A DNA stretch of 64,000 nt from Salaquimonas sp041736675 (lineage in GTDB: Bacteria; Pseudomonadota; Alphaproteobacteria; Rhizobiales; Rhizobiaceae), in the NCBI GenBank assembly GCA_041736675.1, contig JBGSTD010000058.1, positions 62,001-126,000 of the forward strand, written 5' to 3'. Positions 34,023 through 42,686 of the stretch are shown here, piece by piece. How positions within the stretch are numbered: position 1 is the first letter of the stretch; each line of letters opens with the position of its first letter. The notes under the pieces were generated by a model. That model was not told the DNA's origin. It did not search any database and worked only from the letters and a program-made list of their open reading frames with translations. Position numbers and translations under genes: made by a program.

Positions 34023-34036
34023 TTGATGCAGATCAA
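34023..34036. promoter_or_regulatory. Perfect FNR/anaerobox upstream of ccoG
   Basis: TTGATGCAGATCAA is a full match to TTGAT-N4-ATCAA. It is centred about 67 bases before the ccoG ATG, a usual distance for class II activation with a short leader. It indicates that the oxidase assembly genes have their own low-oxygen promoter. Confidence 0.9.
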
Positions 34037-34096
34037 GGAAAGATTGGCCGCTCGCTCTAGGTTGCAGATTACACAAACAGATTTCCCACAAGGATC

Positions 34097-35671
34097 ATGA
34101 TGCTGGACGAACCTAAAATCGAAGCAAATGTCGAAACGCTCGATGTAAAAGCAATCAACACAGGTGCCAAGGCCAAGGCGCAACCGCTTTATGTTGCGCG
34201 CGAAAAAATCCATCCCAAGCGCGTCAACGGTGTTTTCCGCCGCTGGAAGTGGATCATCATGGCCATAACCCTTGGCATTTACTACATCACCCCATGGTTG
34301 CGTTGGGACCGCGGTGAATTTGCACCCGATCAGGCGGTATTGATCGACATGGCGCATCGCCGCTTCTACTTCTTCTTCATCGAAATCTGGCCCCAGGAAT
34401 TCATTTATGTCGCCGGTCTTTTGGTAATGGCGGGTATCGGCCTTTTTCTTGTAACTTCAGTTGTTGGCCGTGCGTGGTGTGGATACACCTGTCCGCAAAC
34501 CGTTTGGACCGATCTTTTCCTTGTGGTTGAGCGGTTTTTCGAAGGCGACCGCAACGCACGGATCAAACTCGACAAAGCGCCCTGGACACTCGACAAGCTC
34601 AGAAAGCGGGTGATGAAACATTTCACATGGATCATCATTGCAGTACTTACCGGCGGCGCCTGGATTTTCTATTTTGCTGATGCGCCCACTCTCTTGCACA
34701 ATCTGGTAACCGGGCAGGCACCTTTTCTGGCCTATTCAACGGTCGCGGTTCTGACCGCAACCACCTATATTTTCGGTGGTATCATGCGCGAGCAGGTTTG
34801 CATTTACATGTGCCCCTGGCCCCGAATCCAGGCAGCGATGCTTGACGAAGATTCCCTTGTGGTAACCTACAATGACTGGCGCGGCGAACCACGTGGCAAG
34901 GCCTCAAAGAAAGTGGACCCGCAGATCAGGTCAACAGGCGATTGCGTCGATTGCAATGCATGTGTGGCCGTATGTCCTACCGGCATTGATATCCGCAATG
35001 GCCAGCAGCTGGAATGCATTACCTGCGCTCTCTGCATTGATGCCTGTGATGACGTCATGGTTAAGCTTGGTCGCGAAAAAGGTCTCATCTCCTATACGAC
35101 CCTGCGCGATTACAATCACAATCTGACAATTTCGATCGACCCGCAGACAAAGGCAATAGATCCAGGCCGGGTTCGTGATGCAACCGGCCGTTTTGGTGAT
35201 CTCGTGCGCCATTTTGACTGGAGAATTTTTCTGCGTACGAGAACCCTGATCTACTTTGGCGCCTGGGCCGCAATTGGTATTGCCTTGCTTCTGGCATTGA
35301 CCTCCCGCGACAGGCTTGAGCTCAATGTGCTGCATGACCGCAATCCGATTTTCGTGCGCTTGAGCGATGGTGCGATCAGAAATGGATATACCGTGAAACT
35401 GCTCAACATGATTCCCGAACCAAGGGTAATTTTTCTAAGCATTTCCGGACTGCCCGGCGCAACCATGACGATCAACGATATCCCGCAGCCCCCCGGTGTC
35501 AGTTTTGCTGTCCCTGTGGAACCGGACAAGCTGCGTGAATTAAAGGTTTTCATTTCGGTTCCCGTTCGCGATGTTGTCGCCGGAAAAACGAATTTTACGA
35601 TCCTTGCCGAAGACAAGCAGTCCTTTGAAAGAGATAGTTACACTGCCAATTTCGAAGCCCCTGACAAGTAA
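34097..35671 (+). CDS. ccoG: Cytochrome c oxidase accessory protein CcoG (FixG)
   Basis: Membrane-bound ferredoxin-like protein needed for cbb3 maturation; in Rhodobacter it acts as a cupric reductase that helps supply CuB. The 524 residues have about five membrane helices, the copper/redox motif GRAWCGYTCPQTVW, CIYMCPWPR, and a 2[4Fe-4S] domain (CVDCNACVAVCPTGIDI and CITCALCIDACDDVM), then the C-terminal immunoglobulin-like FixG domain. ATG 34097 is followed by a second ATG; AAGGA lies upstream. First of ccoGHIS. Confidence 0.96.
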   Translation: MMLDEPKIEANVETLDVKAINTGAKAKAQPLYVAREKIHPKRVNGVFRRWKWIIMAITLGIYYITPWLRWDRGEFAPDQAVLIDMAHRRFYFFFIEIWPQEFIYVAGLLVMAGIGLFLVTSVVGRAWCGYTCPQTVWTDLFLVVERFFEGDRNARIKLDKAPWTLDKLRKRVMKHFTWIIIAVLTGGAWIFYFADAPTLLHNLVTGQAPFLAYSTVAVLTATTYIFGGIMREQVCIYMCPWPRIQAAMLDEDSLVVTYNDWRGEPRGKASKKVDPQIRSTGDCVDCNACVAVCPTGIDIRNGQQLECITCALCIDACDDVMVKLGREKGLISYTTLRDYNHNLTISIDPQTKAIDPGRVRDATGRFGDLVRHFDWRIFLRTRTLIYFGAWAAIGIALLLALTSRDRLELNVLHDRNPIFVRLSDGAIRNGYTVKLLNMIPEPRVIFLSISGLPGATMTINDIPQPPGVSFAVPVEPDKLRELKVFISVPVRDVVAGKTNFTILAEDKQSFERDSYTANFEAPDK

Positions 35672-35705
35672 TTTCCCACTGAGAGGAAATGAGAGGAAGA
35701 CAAAG

Positions 35706-36188
35706 ATGTTCTCGAGAATATTGTCTGTAAAAGAGTTCACCGGCTATCACATGCTGGCAGTCATGGGTTTGTTCTTTGGAACAATCATCGCTGTCAACCT
35801 TACATTGGCCTATTATGCCCAGCATACTTGGACCGGGCTTGTGGTGAAAAACTCCTATATCGCCAGCCAGGAGTTTGACGCCCGCACAGCAGAGCGAAAG
35901 GCTCAGGCCTCGCTCGGCTGGAAACCGGTCTTCTCCCATGAAAACGGAAAAGTTGTACTGCTGCTGACAGGCCGTGATGGCGGGCCGGTCAACGTGGAAA
36001 AAATGATGGTCAAGATTGGTCATCCGGCAGAAGAAAACAATGACCAGTTGATTGAACTGGTCGCATCAACCGCCGGAAAATTTACGGCTGATGCTGTGCT
36101 GACCAAGGGTATCTGGCAAGCTGATCTTGAAGCATCGCAAGATGGCAAGGTCTTGTGGAACAAATCCTATCGTTTTGTGGCACGGTAA
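35706..36188 (+). CDS. ccoH: cbb3 oxidase maturation protein CcoH (FixH)
   Basis: Bitopic inner-membrane protein that stabilises cbb3 assembly intermediates. The start is ATG 35706, opening FTGYHMLAVMGLFFGTIIAV, the FixH membrane helix; upstream in-frame codons overlap ccoG and lack family similarity. After the helix come NSYIASQEFDARTAERKAQA and LGWKPVF, both typical of FixH. Length 160 residues. GAGAGGAAGA-type sequence precedes the ATG; ccoI follows five bases after its stop. Confidence 0.93.
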   Translation: MFSRILSVKEFTGYHMLAVMGLFFGTIIAVNLTLAYYAQHTWTGLVVKNSYIASQEFDARTAERKAQASLGWKPVFSHENGKVVLLLTGRDGGPVNVEKMMVKIGHPAEENNDQLIELVASTAGKFTADAVLTKGIWQADLEASQDGKVLWNKSYRFVAR

Positions 36189-36193
36189 AAATC

Positions 36194-38548
36194 ATGACTT
36201 GCTGCGGTGGAAATATAGTTGCTGACAAGGTTGTTGAAGCATCAAGGGTATCGGCCCAGGCTGACAGGCTTGGTGAGCTGACCCAATATGCGGACAAGGC
36301 CGAGAGCGGTGATACACGTTATATCTTTGCCTGCCCGCAGATCCATTGCGGCAGTTGCATTGCTGTCATAGAAAAGCAGCTTGCCCAACTTCCGTCAGTG
36401 AAATCGGTTCGCGTCAACCTGACCTTGAAACGCATCTTGCTTGAAATGGCAGGCAATGCACCAGTGCTTCCTGCCATCCTGGAACTTGAGAGGCTGGGCT
36501 ATGGTGTCGTGCCGATCGATGGCACGGGGCTGCAGCAATCTTCTGCCGGCAAGGAAGGCAAGGCACTGTTGAGAGCGTTGGCTGTGGCCGGGTTTGCAGC
36601 CATGAACATCATGCTGCTGTCTGTCTCAAACTGGTCCGGCGCAGACGGTCCGACCCGTGATCTGTTTCATCTGATTTCAATATTGATTGCGGTTCCTGCG
36701 GTTGCCTATAGTGGCCAGACATTCTTTTCTTCCGCCTACAAAGCGCTGCGCAATGGTCATCTGAACATGGATGTGCCGATATCCCTTGCGGTTCTGATGG
36801 CTCTCGGCATGAGTATATTCGAGACTTTCGCCCATGGTGACGAAGTCTACTTTGATGCGGCAGTTTCGTTGTTGTTTTTCCTTTTAATCGGGCGTTACCT
36901 CGATCAGATCATGCGTCAGAAAGCACGAAATGCCCTCGACGGGCTTGCACGCCTGGCCGCAAGGGGTGCCAATGTCATTCTGCCATCCGGCCTGCTGGAA
37001 TACCGCCCGCTTGACGAAATCCCGGTTGGATCAAGACTTCGGGTTGTCCCGGGCGAACGTATTCCACTTGACGGTCAAATGGTGTCGGGCATCAGTGACT
37101 TTGACCTGTCCATCATCACAGGCGAAAGTGAGCCGGTGACGCTGAAGGATGGCGCGCAGCTTATGGCCGGAACACTCAACATTACTGCCGCAATGGAAAT
37201 GATATCAACGCGCAGCGTTGAAAAATCCTATTTGGCAGAAGTGTCGAAAATGCTTCAAAGCGCGGAAAACGGGCGCGGTCGCTATGTTCAACTGGCTGAC
37301 CGCATGGCGAGGCTTTATGCACCGGCAGTGCATTTACTCGCACTGTTGGCATTCGGCTACTGGATGTTCGCGACGGCTGGAGACTGGCACACGTCAATCT
37401 ATATTGCTGTCGCAGTGCTGATTGTCACGTGTCCCTGTGCCCTCGGGCTTGCAGTTCCGGTCGTTCATGTCATCGGATCCGGCCGCTTGTTCGAGAAGGG
37501 CATCTTGATGCGCGATGGTTCAGCTCTCGAACGCCTTGCAGAAACAAATCATGTTGTGTTTGATAAAACCGGCACGTTGACAACCGACCGTCCGGTTGTT
37601 GCAAGTTCCACGCTGGTTGACCTGCCAATCGGCAGCGCAGAACGCGAACTGTCCGTGCGCCTGGTCAAGGCGCTGGCGAGGCAGTCTTCCCATCCCTCCG
37701 GCCGGGCTATATATGGATATCTTGACAGCGTGCCGGCATCACTTTCAGACGAGATCAGGGAAGTGGCCGGTTGCGGCATGGAAAGTTCTCATGAAGGCAG
37801 GATCATCAGGCTTGGCAAACCTGAATGGGTTGCGGAAATAGCATCAGGCCGGGCGCCTGGTCATGGTTCACATGACAATAACTTGAATGACATGGCGTTT
37901 GCCATTGAAGGAAGTGCTCCTGCATATTTCCGGATCGAGGAGGAGCTCAGGTCGGATGCGATTGCCGCTGTATCCAGCTTGAAGGCGGAAAACCTTCCCG
38001 TTGACATTCTTTCCGGCGACAGGTCGCAGAAGGTTGAAAGAATTGCTGATCAGTTGGCGATCGACAATTTTGTCAGCAATTGTAGCCCAGCCGGCAAGAT
38101 GGATCATATCAGGCAACTTCAACAGTCTGGTGCAAAAAAGGTGTTGATGATTGGCGACGGCATCAACGATGCACCTTCACTGGCCCTTAGCCATGCTTCC
38201 ATGGCTCCGGCATCAGCCTCGGAAATTGGTAGAAACACAGCCGACTTCATTTTCACCCGCAATGATCTTGCTGCAATTCCCGATGCATACAGGATCGCCA
38301 TAAAAGCGCGCACACTGATCAAGCAGAACTTCGGCCTTGCAATCGCGTACAATTGTATTGCTGTTCCGCTAGCCTTTTCCGGCAATGTTTCGCCCCTTAT
38401 AGCTGCTATCGCCATGTCTTCCTCATCACTGGTGGTGATTGCAAACTCCATGCGGTTGCGCTGGCGGGAGAAAGCTGGCAAAAATGTCGAGGCAGCCAGC
38501 AAAGTTCAATCAAGACCAAATCTCAAACCGGAATTCAGGGGTGCATAA
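36194..38548 (+). CDS. ccoI: Copper-exporting P-type ATPase CcoI (FixI)
   Basis: P1B-type ATPase that delivers copper to the periplasm for cbb3 assembly. The 784-residue protein has an N-terminal cysteine-rich MTCCGG, a heavy-metal domain with HCGSCIAVIEKQL, the actuator motif TGESEPVTLKDG, the transmembrane metal site VTCPCALGLAVPVV, the phosphorylation site FDKTGTLTTD and the hinge MIGDGINDAPSLA. Start ATG 36194 follows the ccoH stop; an earlier frame-compatible ATG lies inside ccoH. It overlaps ccoS by one base. Confidence 0.95.
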   Translation: MTCCGGNIVADKVVEASRVSAQADRLGELTQYADKAESGDTRYIFACPQIHCGSCIAVIEKQLAQLPSVKSVRVNLTLKRILLEMAGNAPVLPAILELERLGYGVVPIDGTGLQQSSAGKEGKALLRALAVAGFAAMNIMLLSVSNWSGADGPTRDLFHLISILIAVPAVAYSGQTFFSSAYKALRNGHLNMDVPISLAVLMALGMSIFETFAHGDEVYFDAAVSLLFFLLIGRYLDQIMRQKARNALDGLARLAARGANVILPSGLLEYRPLDEIPVGSRLRVVPGERIPLDGQMVSGISDFDLSIITGESEPVTLKDGAQLMAGTLNITAAMEMISTRSVEKSYLAEVSKMLQSAENGRGRYVQLADRMARLYAPAVHLLALLAFGYWMFATAGDWHTSIYIAVAVLIVTCPCALGLAVPVVHVIGSGRLFEKGILMRDGSALERLAETNHVVFDKTGTLTTDRPVVASSTLVDLPIGSAERELSVRLVKALARQSSHPSGRAIYGYLDSVPASLSDEIREVAGCGMESSHEGRIIRLGKPEWVAEIASGRAPGHGSHDNNLNDMAFAIEGSAPAYFRIEEELRSDAIAAVSSLKAENLPVDILSGDRSQKVERIADQLAIDNFVSNCSPAGKMDHIRQLQQSGAKKVLMIGDGINDAPSLALSHASMAPASASEIGRNTADFIFTRNDLAAIPDAYRIAIKARTLIKQNFGLAIAYNCIAVPLAFSGNVSPLIAAIAMSSSSLVVIANSMRLRWREKAGKNVEAASKVQSRPNLKPEFRGA

Positions 38549-38730
38549 TGAATATATTGATCCTCTTGATTCCTATCGCCCTTGCCATGGGATTTGTTGG
38601 CTTGCTTGCATTTCTGTGGTGTTTGAAAAGTGACCAGTTCAGTGATTTGGACGGATCTGCCGTGCGGATATTGCAGGATGACAGTGTTATCAGCGAAAAA
38701 GCTCCTGAGGTTCAAAAAGCGCGGAACTGA
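38548..38730 (+). CDS. ccoS: cbb3 oxidase maturation protein CcoS (FixS)
   Basis: Small single-helix protein of 60 residues required for cofactor insertion into cbb3 oxidase. It reads MNILILLIPIALAMGFVGLL followed by AFLWCLKSDQFSDLDG, the FixS hallmark (W-x-x-x-x-x-QFDDL-like), then a short acidic tail. The ATG overlaps the ccoI stop (TAATG at 38546-38550), which fixes the start inside a longer open frame. It ends the cco cluster. Confidence 0.94.
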   Translation: MNILILLIPIALAMGFVGLLAFLWCLKSDQFSDLDGSAVRILQDDSVISEKAPEVQKARN

Positions 38731-38958
38731 CCGATCTGCTGCCGGTTGGCAGTTGAAGGACTGAAGCCCGATAATATGCAGCAAGTGCTGCCATCCCTCC
38801 ATGGCGCACATTTAAGCTTGCCAAAGTGTCTTTAGGCACTACAAATATATCTTGTGAAGGCACCGGGAATAAATCCGTCGACACAAGACGTTGAGTGGTG
38901 TCCGTCAGTTGATCCCGAAGACGGATGAACTAAAGAAATAAAATTGGAGGAATGATTT
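38731..38958. other. Spacer between ccoS and the TAXI transporter genes
   Basis: Non-coding by inspection. It contains a short perfect inverted repeat, GCAGCA-AG-TGCTGC (38778-38791), without a T-run, and CTTGTG/CACAAG arms further down. GGAGGAATGATTT just before the next gene is its ribosome site. No promoter could be assigned with confidence. Confidence 0.5.
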
Positions 38959-39915
38959 ATGAATTTGACAATTTCCAGATTGGCCATGGTTTCGGCAACA
39001 GCCATAGCCCTGACTTTTACAGCTGCAAGCGCGAAAGCGGAAGAGTTCATCAATATCCTGACGGGCGGCACTTCTGGAGTGTATTACCCACTTGGCGTGG
39101 GTCTTTCGAAAATATATGCAGAGAAAATTCCGGGCGCACGCACGCAGGTTCAATCCACGAAGGCTTCTGTCGAAAACCTCAATCTGCTTCAGGCTGGTAA
39201 AGGTGAATTGGCTCTTGCTCTTGGCGATTCGGTCAAATTGGCTTGGGAAGGTGATGCAGAAGCTGGCTTCAAGGCACCGCTCGACAAATTGCGAGGCGTG
39301 GCCGCGGTTTACCCCAATTATATCCAGATCGTCGCCTCCAAGGAGAGCGGTATCACGGATTTTGCAGGACTGAAAGGCAAGGGTCTTTCAGTCGGTGCTC
39401 CAAAATCAGGCACAGAGTTGAATGCTCGAACGATCTTTTCTGCTGCGGGTATGAGTTATCAGGATCTAGGCAAAACTGAATACCTGCCATTTGCAGAATC
39501 AGTTGAGTTGATCAAGAACCGCCAGTTGGATGCTACTCTGCAGTCAGCAGGACTGGGTGTTGCCTCGATCAAGGATCTGGCCACATCCGTTCCGATCACT
39601 GTCGTCGCCGTGCCCGCGGATATCGTTGCAAAACTGGGCGCGCCCTATATCGCCGCCACTATTCCTGCAGGAACATATACGGGTCAGGACGCGGATGTTG
39701 CAACTGTCGCAGTCGTCAATTTTCTGGTCACCCATGAAGGGGTTTCCGAGGAAACAGTTTACCAGATGACCAAGCAGATGTTTGAAAACCTGCCTGCGCT
39801 TGAGGCGGCTCACAAGGCTGCAGCGTCAATCAAGCTGGAAAAGGCCCTTGATGGCATGCCGGTTCCACTGCACCCGGGTGCAGAACGTTACTACAAGGAA
39901 AAAGGTCTGCTTTAA
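38959..39915 (+). CDS. TAXI-family TRAP transporter solute-binding protein
   Basis: Periplasmic binding protein for a sodium-coupled TRAP importer. The 318-residue product has a signal peptide (MNLTISRLAMVSATAIALTF to AKAEEF) and the TAXI pattern: NILTGGTSGVYYPLGVGLSK, QVQSTKASVENLNLLQAGKG, LALALGDSV, and LKGKGLSVGAPKSGTELNAR. Known TAXI ligands include glutamate, glutamine and some carboxylates; this one cannot be named. It is 141 bases ahead of the matching fused permease, and the whole downstream set (LtaE to OtnI-like) is on the same strand. Confidence 0.92.
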   Translation: MNLTISRLAMVSATAIALTFTAASAKAEEFINILTGGTSGVYYPLGVGLSKIYAEKIPGARTQVQSTKASVENLNLLQAGKGELALALGDSVKLAWEGDAEAGFKAPLDKLRGVAAVYPNYIQIVASKESGITDFAGLKGKGLSVGAPKSGTELNARTIFSAAGMSYQDLGKTEYLPFAESVELIKNRQLDATLQSAGLGVASIKDLATSVPITVVAVPADIVAKLGAPYIAATIPAGTYTGQDADVATVAVVNFLVTHEGVSEETVYQMTKQMFENLPALEAAHKAAASIKLEKALDGMPVPLHPGAERYYKEKGLL

Positions 39916-40056
39916 TCGTTCGCGATTTGACAAATCCGGGGTTCGGCTGGCAGGCCGGACCCCTTTCGTCACACTCATGCCTGTTGTTGCCTACATGGGG
40001 GTCACGAGCTGTCACATTAAATTCATCCCGGTTCAGGTGTCCTTGGGAGGGGATCA

Positions 40057-42174
40057 ATGACGCAGCTTCAGTCAAATCAAAGCGAGATGGAAACGGCAAA
40101 CCACGGGCTGCATGACCCTTTGGCGGACAGTTTCCCCGCATCGCTTGAAGGGCGTATACTGTTTTGGCTTGCGATCATTTTTTCTGTCTTTCAGATTGCC
40201 ACCGCTGCTCACCTGATTGATTTTGCCAGTCAGATTGTCCGCGCTTTCCATGTCGGCTTTTTGATGCTGCTGACCTTTCCGTTGATGGCTCTTGCCCGCA
40301 GAAAAACCGGCCTATGGAAAGTTCTCGCTTGGGTCATGGCTGCATTGGGTGTTGCCGTGGCGCTCTATCAGTATGTTGAATACCTGCCTTTGACCCTGCG
40401 GGCCGGCGACCCGCTGGACCGCGATATTATCATCGGTGTGATTGCGCTGGTCGGAGTATTTTCCGCAGCCTGGGTGGTGATGGGTCCTGCGTTGCCGATC
40501 ATTGCCGGAACATTTTTGGCCTATTGTCTTTTTGGGCAATTTCTTCCGGCACCCTTTAATCATCGCGGCTATGATTTTTCACAGGTCATTGATCACATGG
40601 CGTATGGCACGGAGGGAATTTACGGCATCCCGGTCTATGTGTCGTCGACCTATATTTTCCTGTTCATACTCTTTGGGGCTTTTCTCGAGAAAGCCGGAAT
40701 GATCAAGCTTTTCACTGATGTTTCGTTAGGTCTGGTCGGCCATCGCCTTGGCGGACCCGCAAAAGTGTCGGTCATTTCATCAGGCCTGATGGGAACGATC
40801 TCCGGCTCGGGTGTTGCCAATGTGGTGACAACCGGACAGTTCACCATTCCGCTGATGAAAAAGTTCGGCTACCGCGCCGCCTTTGCAGGCGGTGTCGAGG
40901 CAACTGCTTCCATGGGCGGACAGATCATGCCGCCGGTCATGGGTGCGGTTGCATTCATCATGGCTGAGACCTTGGGTGTCGAATATACCGAAGTTGTAAC
41001 CGCGGCGCTGATCCCGGCAATTCTGTATTTCGCATCGGCGTTCTGGATGGTGCATCTGGAAGCAGGCAAGCACGGTCTCGTTGGTCTGCCAAAAGCCGAA
41101 TTGCCTTCTGCCTATCAGGCAATTCGCCGGGACTGGTTCCTTTTATTGCCACTTGTTGTTCTCGTGTATTTTCTGTTTTCCGGTTACACTCCGCTGTTTG
41201 CAGGGACAATAGGCCTTGCCCTTACAGTGCTGTTGATCCTTGGCGGCTCAGTGGGATTGGGTCTGCCTAAGGGAATTATCCGCATCATTTTCTGGATAGG
41301 CCTTGGTCTTGTCGCTGCCGCATTTCTCAAATTCGGCAACTGGGTCATATTGCTTTCAGTCCTTGGGCTGATTCTTCTCAATGCCACAAGCAAAGGCGGC
41401 AGGAATACGTTGATCATTTGCCGCGACGCATTGGCTGACGGTGCAAAAACTGCGCTTCCTGTTGGTGTCGCCTGCGCGGTGGTGGGTATCATCATCGGCA
41501 CCATGACCCTGACAGGTGCCGCCAATACCTTTGGCCAGTTTATCGTGTCCGTCGGCGACAAGAGCCTCTTTCTGTCGCTGGTTCTGACCATGATCACCTG
41601 CATCGTTCTTGGAATGGGGATACCGACCATTCCCAATTATATCATCACGTCCTCAATTGCCGGCCCTGCGCTGCTCGAGCTGGGCGTGCCTTTGATCGTC
41701 AGCCACATGTTTGTCTTCTATTTCGGAATTCTCGCCGATCTTACCCCGCCTGTTGCACTTGCCTGTTTTGCAGCTTCTCCCATCGCCAAGGAGAGCGGCC
41801 TGAAGATTTCCATGGAAGCGATCAAGGTGGCTGCGGCCGGTTTTGTCATACCCTTCATGGCGGTATATACTCCAGCGCTCATGTTGCAGGACGGCGGCCC
41901 GCTGGCTGAAGCGATAGGCTATGTTCCTGCGGTTGCCTATATAGTCCTCAAGACCGTGATCGCGATTGCGCTATGGGGGGCCGCTGTAATCGGCTATGCC
42001 GGTTTCAGGCTGAACTGGCCAATGCGTCTGCTCGCCGCTGCCGGTGCGGTGACCCTGATAGCCGCACTGCCATTGACCGACGAGATTGGATTTGCCCTTG
42101 CAGCATTGTTTTCTGTTGGCATCTGGTGGTTTAGACGAAGCGTCTCTTCACTGGCAAGCGGTGAACGCGGTTGA
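40057..42174 (+). CDS. TRAP transporter fused permease (4TM plus 12TM, TAXI type)
   Basis: Membrane transporter partner of the TAXI binding protein. The 705-residue protein joins the small and large TRAP membrane subunits. After a hydrophilic N-terminal 25-30 residues come four helices, then the large subunit with the family motifs GLMGTISGSGVANVVTTGQF, GGVEATASMGGQIMPPVMGA and MITCIVLGMGIPTIPNYIIT, and FYFGILADLTPPVALACFAA. GGGAGGGG lies seven bases before the ATG. The stop overlaps the TTG start of the DUF1850 gene. Confidence 0.93.
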   Translation: MTQLQSNQSEMETANHGLHDPLADSFPASLEGRILFWLAIIFSVFQIATAAHLIDFASQIVRAFHVGFLMLLTFPLMALARRKTGLWKVLAWVMAALGVAVALYQYVEYLPLTLRAGDPLDRDIIIGVIALVGVFSAAWVVMGPALPIIAGTFLAYCLFGQFLPAPFNHRGYDFSQVIDHMAYGTEGIYGIPVYVSSTYIFLFILFGAFLEKAGMIKLFTDVSLGLVGHRLGGPAKVSVISSGLMGTISGSGVANVVTTGQFTIPLMKKFGYRAAFAGGVEATASMGGQIMPPVMGAVAFIMAETLGVEYTEVVTAALIPAILYFASAFWMVHLEAGKHGLVGLPKAELPSAYQAIRRDWFLLLPLVVLVYFLFSGYTPLFAGTIGLALTVLLILGGSVGLGLPKGIIRIIFWIGLGLVAAAFLKFGNWVILLSVLGLILLNATSKGGRNTLIICRDALADGAKTALPVGVACAVVGIIIGTMTLTGAANTFGQFIVSVGDKSLFLSLVLTMITCIVLGMGIPTIPNYIITSSIAGPALLELGVPLIVSHMFVFYFGILADLTPPVALACFAASPIAKESGLKISMEAIKVAAAGFVIPFMAVYTPALMLQDGGPLAEAIGYVPAVAYIVLKTVIAIALWGAAVIGYAGFRLNWPMRLLAAAGAVTLIAALPLTDEIGFALAALFSVGIWWFRRSVSSLASGERG

Positions 42175-42539
42175 GCTTGTGCATTGCCACCGCAGGCAAG
42201 ATCATTGCCCTGACGATTTCGGGTTTTTCGTTAAATTGGATACATTCGGTCGAAAAGACCGAGTGGCGTGAAGACTGGTCAATCGTTGAAAAACAGCTCG
42301 TATTGACCAGTGCCAGTGTCAAGGGCTCGGGTGCTGGAATGGATCCGGGTGAAGGGGCTGTCCTCAAGGATGGATGGTGGGTTTGGCAACCCGATCTTGA
42401 TCCAATTGCTTCGCTCGCTCTTTCTGCCTCCGGCGCAACGGTTTCAGGCTGGAGCCTGTGTCCCCAGGACAGTGATCAGCCTTGTATGGAATTGGGTACT
42501 GTACAGGGCGATGTCATCACGCTGCGATACTGCGAGTGA
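42171..42539 (+). CDS. DUF1850 family protein associated with TAXI-TRAP transporter
   Basis: A 122-residue protein of the DUF1850 family, found chiefly beside TAXI-TRAP permeases and of unknown function. The family pattern is clear: an N-terminal hydrophobic stretch (IATAGKIIALTISGFSLNW), HSVEKTEWREDW, GSGAGMDPGEGAVLKDGWWV and a C-terminal pair of cysteines. TTG 42171 is the start because it overlaps the permease stop (TTGA), the usual translational coupling, and gives the family N-terminus. It may be a transporter accessory or membrane-bound ligand-handling factor; nothing in the sequence decides. Confidence 0.82.
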   Translation: MSLCIATAGKIIALTISGFSLNWIHSVEKTEWREDWSIVEKQLVLTSASVKGSGAGMDPGEGAVLKDGWWVWQPDLDPIASLALSASGATVSGWSLCPQDSDQPCMELGTVQGDVITLRYCE

Positions 42540-42686
42540 TTGTCTTAGGTTTTTGCGAAACGGTCGCTTTTATGACGCGCAACAAAGCTGGAGTTCAGGA
42601 TATCGTCAAGGACGATTGGATAGAATATCATGTCGCCAAAACATTGTGCCAAGTTCGCAAAATTTCAAAATGCAGGTTATTAAAAA

